From Patescibacteria group bacterium (GTDB taxonomy: Bacteria > Patescibacteriota > Dojkabacteria > SC72 > T1SED10-24), in assembly GCA_007130415.1 (NCBI GenBank), contig SLSN01000055.1:1-11023 (forward strand): 11,023 nucleotides of DNA, read 5' to 3'. Shown piece after piece: positions 7,301 to 11,023 of the stretch. The stretch's first letter is position 1. Every line of letters begins with the position of its first letter. The notes under the pieces were generated by a model, which did no database searches, was not told the origin of the DNA, and saw only the letters and a list, made by a program, of their open reading frames with translations. A program made the position numbers and the translations under genes.

Positions 7301-8575
7301 TTAGCTCTCAACTTCCTTGTCAATTGCCTCATCAACAGCTTTTGCTAATTCTTCTGGACTAGCTTCTTTTACAGGTTCTTTTTCAACTTCTTTCTTAGGT
7401 TTCTTCTCAGGCTCTTCTCCCCATTTCAAACTAAGACCCAAATGTCTTTCTGTAGAAGAAATTGACAGGATTTTTACCTTCACCTTATCTCCTTCCTTTA
7501 CAAAATCTCGAGGATCTTTAACTAATTTGTCGGAAATTTCAGAAATATGAACCAAACCATTTAGACCTTTTCCAATTCTTACAAAAGCTCCGTAATCCGC
7601 AACTCTTTGTACCTCACCTGTAACAACATCACCAACTTTATATTTAGAAATAGCACTCATCCAAGGATCTTCCTGCAATCTTTTAACACTGTAAGCGACT
7701 CTCTTGCCTCCATCCGTTATACCGATAACCATAACATCAACTTTATCTCCAACCTGATACATTGATTCCACATTATCTATTTTATCCCAAGAAAGCTCAG
7801 ATAAATGAACTAGACCTTCTAAACCTTGAGCGTTTACAAAAATACCGTAAGGAGTAACACCACTCACCTCACCCTTTAAGACAGCACCTTCATGCAAACT
7901 CTTCAGCGTCTTCTCTCTTTGCTCAGAATCTCTTGTTTGGGTAAGCATCTTCTCAGAAAGAATTATTCTGTTTTTTTCTTTATCAAGCTCTATTATTCTA
8001 GTTTTTATATTCTCTCCAACTAAAGAAGCTAGCTTCTTATTAACCTTGTTTGAAACATCTTGCCCTACTTCCCTTGTACCACTGGAATATACTCTAGTTG
8101 GATCAAGTTGCGATGTAGGTATAAATCCACGAATGCCTCCTCCTAATTCACAAATCAAACCTCCGTTATTTGATTCTATAACTGTAACCTCTACCATTTC
8201 ATTCTCTTCTTTCGCTTTTATGAGGGAAAGCCAAATACCAGCTTGTTGAGTTCTCCTAATAGATAAAACTAAACGACCCTCTTCATCCTCAGGCTTTACT
8301 ACGTAAACAAGTAATTTTTGCCCTACTTCCAACTTAGTAATATCCACAATATCAGATTTAAGTTCTTTACCTGCTACAATACCCTCGGATTTATAACCAA
8401 CATCTACGATAATAGAACCAGGTCTGATATCCATAATGGTTCCTTCGACAACGTCACCTTTAGATAATTTACAAAGGTCATTTTTTTTATCCGCTAGGAA
8501 AGCTTCCAATTTTTCATAATCTGAATCTTTCTTAACCGACTTTTTATTTTTTAATTCGTCCTTTTTAACTGCCAT
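7301..8575 (-). CDS. rpsA: 30S ribosomal protein S1, four-domain form
   Basis: A 424-residue RNA-binding protein with four S1 (OB-fold) domains at about 38-108, 126-209, 228-300 and 313-385. Domains 3 and 4 match the consensus best (GEVSGVTPYGIFV and GEVQRVADYGAFVRI, each followed by GLVHxSE). Domain 2 carries an insertion of about 20 residues (around 157-187). The tail after 385 is rich in Lys and Glu. Four domains is the short form seen in Gram-positive-type bacteria; E. coli S1 has six. S1 helps unstructured mRNAs onto the 30S subunit, which fits a genome where few genes show Shine-Dalgarno sites. I chose ATG at 8575 (MAVKKDELKN); an in-frame TTG at 8602 would add nine hydrophobic residues and lies inside a leader hairpin. 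It may instead act as an S1-like RNA-binding factor. Confidence 0.92.
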   Translation of the reverse strand: MAVKKDELKNKKSVKKDSDYEKLEAFLADKKNDLCKLSKGDVVEGTIMDIRPGSIIVDVGYKSEGIVAGKELKSDIVDITKLEVGQKLLVYVVKPEDEEGRLVLSIRRTQQAGIWLSLIKAKEENEMVEVTVIESNNGGLICELGGGIRGFIPTSQLDPTRVYSSGTREVGQDVSNKVNKKLASLVGENIKTRIIELDKEKNRIILSEKMLTQTRDSEQREKTLKSLHEGAVLKGEVSGVTPYGIFVNAQGLEGLVHLSELSWDKIDNVESMYQVGDKVDVMVIGITDGGKRVAYSVKRLQEDPWMSAISKYKVGDVVTGEVQRVADYGAFVRIGKGLNGLVHISEISDKLVKDPRDFVKEGDKVKVKILSISSTERHLGLSLKWGEEPEKKPKKEVEKEPVKEASPEELAKAVDEAIDKEVES

Positions 8576-8590
8576 AATACAAAAGAAAAG

Positions 8591-8660
8591 GTCACCAACC
8601 AAGCGAAAAGCTGTGACTAAACATAAAATAAATTAATCGCTTAAAGGAGATTATAGCATA
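8591..8660 (-). promoter_or_regulatory. rpsA promoter and leader hairpin
   Basis: On the minus strand TGC-TATAAT (hexamer 8650-8655) is a perfect extended -10 with only a weak -35. The predicted start is near 8643, giving a leader of about 68 nt. The leader contains GTCAC (8617-8613) pairing with GTGAC (8595-8591) around an inner AGC-TTTTC-GCT hairpin. Its place just before the S1 start suggests translational self-control, as S1 represses its own mRNA in E. coli. That role is inference. Confidence 0.55.
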
Positions 8661-8689
8661 AGAAATTACAAACTTCTATATTAAAATCC

Positions 8690-8717
8690 TTGACAAAGAA
8701 AAAATATATGCTAATGT
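8690..8717 (+). promoter_or_regulatory. Plus-strand promoter of the candidate noncoding RNA
   Basis: A perfect -35 TTGACA (8690-8695), a 16-nt spacer ending in TGC, and TAATGT (8712-8717), giving an extended -10. The predicted start is near 8723. It is divergent from the rpsA promoter, with about 35 bp between the rpsA -10 and this -35, so one regulator could affect both. Confidence 0.6.
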
Positions 8718-8764
8718 GTTAGTAGTTCTTGTAAAACTCTTGACTGTGGGTAAGCTTGCTTACC

Positions 8765-8793
8765 TCTAGAAGAAGGCTCTTCTAGAACTTTTT
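8765..8793 (+). terminator. Internal terminator-like hairpin in the plus-strand RNA
   Basis: TCTAGAAGA (8765-8773) pairs perfectly with TCTTCTAGA (8778-8786) around the loop AGGC. AC and five T residues (8789-8793) follow. Partial termination here would give a second product of about 70 nt from the same promoter. Confidence 0.5.
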
Positions 8794-9004
8794 GGTCGTC
8801 ATGACACCAATACGTTTACAGTCAGCAGAAAAAAGTGGTATCCTTTTTCAATTACAATGGATGCTTTGTATCATCCAAATTTTAGCTCTTATACATTCGA
8901 AAGTTTGTATAACTGAATTGAACCTTGCTAGTTCTTTTCGTAGTAGTAACCCTACTAGGAGTTTAAAATTTAAAAAAGTTCCTAACCGAACTTTATATAC
9001 AAGG

Positions 9005-9042
9005 AAAACCCGCAGTTTTTTAAACTTGCGGGTTTTTCTTTT
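9005..9042. terminator. Bidirectional intrinsic terminator containing the nth stop codon
   Basis: AAAACCCGCA (9005-9014) pairs with TGCGGGTTTT (9027-9036), with an inner GTTT/AAAC helix. On the plus strand it is followed by TTTTT and C-TTTTT and ends the candidate RNA. On the minus strand the T-run is the complement of 9005-9008. The nth stop codon (9022-9020) lies in the hairpin head, so the last four nth sense codons form the ascending arm. Confidence 0.85.
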
Positions 9043-9676
9043 TCTCCAACCCTACTTTACAGATATCGTTTAAGGGACAATCTTCACACAAAGGCTTTCT
9101 CGCTTTACAAACATACCTACCAAAAAGAACAAACATAGAATTAATCAAATACCAATTTTCTTTTTCATAAAGCTTTTCTAAATCCAAAGAAACACCAAGA
9201 GGATCTTTTTTATTCGTTAACTCTAATCTCCGAGCAACTCTAGAGACATGAGTATCTACTGCAATTCCTTGATTTGAATGAAAAAGCTCATTTAAAAAAA
9301 CATTTGCTGTTTTTTTACCAATACCCGGTAATTTAACCAAATCTTTTTCAAACAAAGGTATTTTAGAATCAAAATCTTTAATTAAAATCTGAGACATTTT
9401 AATTAAATGCTTTGATTTTGTTTTGTAGAAATTTATAGAATGAAGAACTTTTTCTAAATCTTCAACATCAGCATTTGCAAAAGCATCAACATCAGGAAAT
9501 TTTGAAAAAACTTCTTTAGTCACCTTATTTACCTGCACATCCGTAGTCTGTGCAGAAAGCATAATACAAACAAGAAACTGAAATTCTGTTTCCCAATTCT
9601 CTAATTCTGTTTTTGGTTGAGGATAAAGTTTTTGAAGTTCTTTAAAAACAATTTTTGCTTTTTCTCTCTTTCTCAT
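9020..9676 (-). CDS. nth: Endonuclease III (DNA N-glycosylase/AP lyase)
   Basis: A 218-residue base-excision repair enzyme that removes oxidised pyrimidines and cuts at the resulting abasic site; length is typical (E. coli 211). The helix-hairpin-helix motif is LPGIGKKTAN (116-125), with the catalytic lysine at K122 (equivalent of E. coli K120). The catalytic aspartate is D141 in VDTHVSRVARRL (E. coli D138). The iron-sulfur cluster ligands have the expected spacing, C190-x6-C197-x2-C200-x5-C206, so a [4Fe-4S] cluster should be present. The helix with LSAQTTD (40-46) is also conserved. The start codon overlaps the stop of the upstream kinase-like gene (ATGA), with AAGGA four bases before the ATG, one of the few Shine-Dalgarno-like sites here. 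The stop codon sits inside a terminator hairpin. MutY is unlikely because no C-terminal NUDIX-like domain is present. Confidence 0.96.
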   Translation of the reverse strand: MRKREKAKIVFKELQKLYPQPKTELENWETEFQFLVCIMLSAQTTDVQVNKVTKEVFSKFPDVDAFANADVEDLEKVLHSINFYKTKSKHLIKMSQILIKDFDSKIPLFEKDLVKLPGIGKKTANVFLNELFHSNQGIAVDTHVSRVARRLELTNKKDPLGVSLDLEKLYEKENWYLINSMFVLFGRYVCKARKPLCEDCPLNDICKVGLEKKKNPQV

Positions 9677-10428
9677 TTTTCCTTCATTCCTTCTACAAAA
9701 ACATCTTCAAAAAGCTTTTTTGTTTCATTTTTGGAATGTTCTAATGTCCTACCTACATCGACATACAATATTCTAGTACCTCTTTTCTCAAAAATTTCCT
9801 TGAAACTTTCTGAATCATATTCCTTCTTTACCTTAAGTTGAAAATCTAAATTTTCAAAAACACAATCATCCTTCTTTTCTCTGCATTCTAACCTATTCAT
9901 AATTTCCTCAATATTCATAATCGTTGGAATAATCAAGTAGTTTGGGGAATTTGCTAAAGCTAGTTTATTACCTGGGAGATTCAAAATGAATTCTAAATCT
10001 ATACCTTCATTTTCTCCAGAAAGTTTTTGATATGCAATACTTGTAGAAACAGATCTTGATTGAAATATTGTAATCCCTTTTTTACGTGCAGGAATTATTA
10101 ATCTTTCATAAAGGATTTCCCTATCTAATGAATATGCTTGAGCAATGATTGAGGTTGAGAATGGATTTTTGTTGTTTTTTGAAACAAGAGTGTTTCGAAT
10201 GTATTTGCCTATACCTTGATACGTTGGTTCTGAGCTGATTATGACATCCACATCCCCTATTTCTTCTAGTGTCGGAATATTGTCATTATCTTTCCAGTAT
10301 TCGTTTAAATCAAAAACATTAAATTTGGATTTTTCAGCTTCTTCTTTTAAAACATCCAAACAAACACCTTTGCCTATGCCATCTAAACCATCAATTACTA
10401 TGAAAATCCCTTTTTTTTCTTTTTCCAT
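9673..10428 (-). CDS. tmk: dTMP kinase-like protein (thymidylate kinase family, divergent)
   Basis: A 251-residue P-loop kinase, longer than the usual 200-215 of thymidylate kinase, which converts dTMP to dTDP for DNA synthesis. The P-loop is DGLDGIGKGV (13-22). It aligns with the DGxDGxGKST pattern, but the Ser/Thr after the lysine (K20) is replaced by G21, so Mg-ATP binding may differ. E67-P-T69 followed by GIGKYIRN matches the substrate-binding EPxxxxxGxxIR motif. SRSVSTSIAYQ (124-134) matches the DRYxxSxxAYQ motif with Ser-Arg-Ser at its start. Arginines at 179 and 183 could serve the lid. An insertion lies between the P-loop and the EPT motif (about 38-60). It overlaps nth by 4 bp and starts 42 bp after 5S, so it may read from the rRNA operon or from a promoter at the 5S end. 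It could be a paralogue with another nucleotide substrate. Confidence 0.7.
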   Translation of the reverse strand: MEKEKKGIFIVIDGLDGIGKGVCLDVLKEEAEKSKFNVFDLNEYWKDNDNIPTLEEIGDVDVIISSEPTYQGIGKYIRNTLVSKNNKNPFSTSIIAQAYSLDREILYERLIIPARKKGITIFQSRSVSTSIAYQKLSGENEGIDLEFILNLPGNKLALANSPNYLIIPTIMNIEEIMNRLECREKKDDCVFENLDFQLKVKKEYDSESFKEIFEKRGTRILYVDVGRTLEHSKNETKKLFEDVFVEGMKEK

Positions 10429-10471
10429 AGATTGATTTTACCAAAATTGGGGAATTTTTGTAGAAAAATTC
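10429..10471 (-). promoter_or_regulatory. 5S-tmk junction: hairpin and possible leaderless promoter
   Basis: Immediately after 5S, GAATTTTT pairs with AAAAATTC (10452-10471), and an alternative AAAATT-CCCC-AATTTT hairpin overlaps it. No T-run follows, so this is at best a weak terminator. TAAAAT sits 6 nt before the tmk ATG with TCTACA 18 nt further upstream, so a transcript from here would begin at or next to the start codon. Confidence 0.35.
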
Positions 10472-10584
10472 TGGCGACGACCTATCTTCCCATGACCTTG
10501 CGGTCAAAGTATTTTAGGCGCTGAAGTGTTTTACTGCTGAGTTCGGGATGGAATCAGGTAGTTCCACTTCGCTACAGTCGCCAG
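10471..10584 (-). rRNA. rrf: 5S ribosomal RNA
   Basis: About 114 nt. The closing stem CTGGCGAC / GTCGCCAG is perfect, and the conserved core ATCCCGAACTCAG of helix III and loop B is present, followed by GGTCATGGGAAGATAGGTCG near the 3' end. It stabilises the central protuberance of the 50S subunit. It follows 23S on the same strand in the standard order. The ends are taken from the stem and may be off by one or two bases. Confidence 0.95.
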
Positions 10585-10710
10585 ACGAAAGAAAACACAT
10601 ATTGTTTTTATTTTCTTTCGCCTGACGATCTCCTAAGAGAAAGTCAGGCATAAAAATCTAAAGAGCGAAAAGGTATTTTAGTACCTTAAAAACTAAATAG
10701 AACGAAATAG
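10585..10710 (-). other. 23S-5S internal transcribed spacer with processing stems
   Basis: The 126-nt spacer has no tRNA. It holds three hairpins: CGAAAGAAAA (10586-10595) with TTTTCTTTCG (10611-10620), CCTGAC (10621-10626) with GTCAGG (10643-10648), and AAGGTA (10670-10675) with TACCTT (10682-10687). The 10-bp stem next to the 5S 5' end is a likely RNase III-type processing site. That role is inferred from position. Confidence 0.6.
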
Positions 10711-11023
10711 TCTAAAAAAGCTTTCGGTCGATTAGTATCTCTTGGCTAAATATATTACTACACTTACACCTGAGATCTATCAAAGTGGTAGTCTACCACA
10801 AACCTTCAGTTTGCCGAAGCAAACAAGCATATCTAATCTTGGGATTGGCTTCACACTTATATGCTTTCAGTGTTTATCCAAAAACAACGTAGCTACCCAG
10901 CGATGCTCCTGGCGGAACAACTGGTACACTAGAGGTTGCCTCCTCCTGATCCTTTCGTACTAAGGAGAACTTCCCTCAAATATGCAACGCCCATACCGGA
11001 TAGAGACCGACCTGGCTCACGAC
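10711..11023 (-). rRNA. rrl: 23S ribosomal RNA, 3' end (partial)
   Basis: The minus strand carries the last ~313 nt of 23S; the gene continues beyond the window. Landmarks in order are GTCGTGAGCCAGGTCGGTC, the sarcin-ricin loop as TAGTACGAAAGGATC (10962-10948), CTGGGTAGCTACGTTG, CTGAAAGCATATAAGTGTGAAGC, and GATACTAATCGACC near the 3' end. The end at about 10711 is placed by alignment from memory with the E. coli 3' terminus (GGTACTAAT plus 20 nt). The sarcin-ricin tetraloop is GAAA instead of the usual GAGA. There is no sign of an intron in this part. Confidence 0.95.

Larger units (their letters stand above)
8723..9042 (+). ncRNA. Candidate ~320-nt multi-hairpin noncoding RNA, family not recognised
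   Basis: The only plus-strand unit, lying between rpsA and the nth 3' end, with its own promoter and terminator. Perfect or near-perfect hairpins follow one another: 8749-8764 (GGTAAG-CTTG-CTTACC, a stable tetraloop), 8765-8786 (nine pairs), 8792-8810, 8828-8849, 8858-8877 (TGGATG/CATCCA), 8889-8912 (TTATACA/TGTATAA), 8941-8957 (TAGTAG/CTACTA) and 8976-8993 (AAGTTC/GAACTT). The last two carry similar loops, TAACC and CTAACC. The open frame through it lacks a Shine-Dalgarno site and has no stop before the terminator, so a protein is unlikely. RNase P, tmRNA and SRP signatures were sought and not found. There is no downstream plus-strand gene, so a riboswitch is unlikely. It may act in trans or, through its 3' end, against nth mRNA. 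Confidence 0.55.

Noticed and set aside
8576..8602. TTG start nine codons upstream of the chosen rpsA start
   Set aside because: It would add MVGDLFFCI, unlike S1 N-termini, and the TTG lies inside the leader hairpin. ATG at 8575 gives a normal Lys-rich start.
8792..9073. 93-codon plus-strand reading frame between rpsA and nth
   Set aside because: No Shine-Dalgarno site, starts inside a hairpin, has no stop before the strong terminator and runs through it into nth antisense; composition does not look like a protein. Better explained as noncoding RNA.
9673..9676. TGA read as glycine (recoded genetic code)
   Set aside because: TGA ends the kinase-like gene in a normal ATGA overlap with nth, and the conserved proteins show no internal TGA.
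10742..10963. 73-codon plus-strand frame in 23S
   Set aside because: Antisense to conserved 23S rRNA, including the sarcin-ricin loop.

Overview
The window comes from a low-GC bacterial chromosome. Every protein gene and every classical RNA gene is on the minus strand. Weak or absent Shine-Dalgarno sequences, short leaders, a compact gene order and divergent but intact housekeeping proteins suggest a Candidate Phyla Radiation (Patescibacteria)-type genome. That placement is inference: no 16S is present, and a divergent Firmicute-like lineage cannot be excluded. All three stop codons are used (TGA ends the dTMP kinase-like gene inside an ATGA overlap), so TGA is not recoded. I see no insertion sequences, phage genes, CRISPR arrays or defence genes.

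Layout in transcription order, from high to low coordinates. (1) The 3' end of 23S rRNA, a hairpin-rich spacer and 5S rRNA. (2) A dTMP kinase-like gene starting 42 bp after 5S and overlapping nth (endonuclease III) by 4 bp. (3) A 445-bp interval whose main content is a plus-strand promoter, a chain of hairpins and a strong terminator shared with the nth 3' end. This looks like an unannotated noncoding RNA and is the only plus-strand unit. (4) rpsA (four-domain S1) with its own extended -10 promoter and leader hairpin. (5) clpC-radA, with a perfect 28-bp palindrome over the clpC promoter. (6) A 563-bp interval holding the radA terminator, a structured stretch, a roughly 200-nt small RNA with near-consensus promoter and terminator, and two tandem promoters for rho. 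(7) rho. (8) A membrane-anchored LysM/M23 peptidase, tRNA-Ala(GGC), and the first 23 codons of what looks like leuS.

The genes serve translation (23S, 5S, S1, tRNA-Ala, probable leuS), transcription termination (Rho), DNA repair and recombination (Nth, RadA), nucleotide supply (dTMP kinase-like), protein quality control (ClpC) and the cell wall (M23). The clpC-radA pair matches the end of the Firmicute ctsR-mcsA-mcsB-clpC-radA operon, but ctsR and mcsAB are absent here and the operator is different. The interest lies in the noncoding parts: two candidate structured RNAs, the clpC palindrome, the terminator that contains the nth stop codon, and an uncommon sarcin-ricin loop base in 23S.
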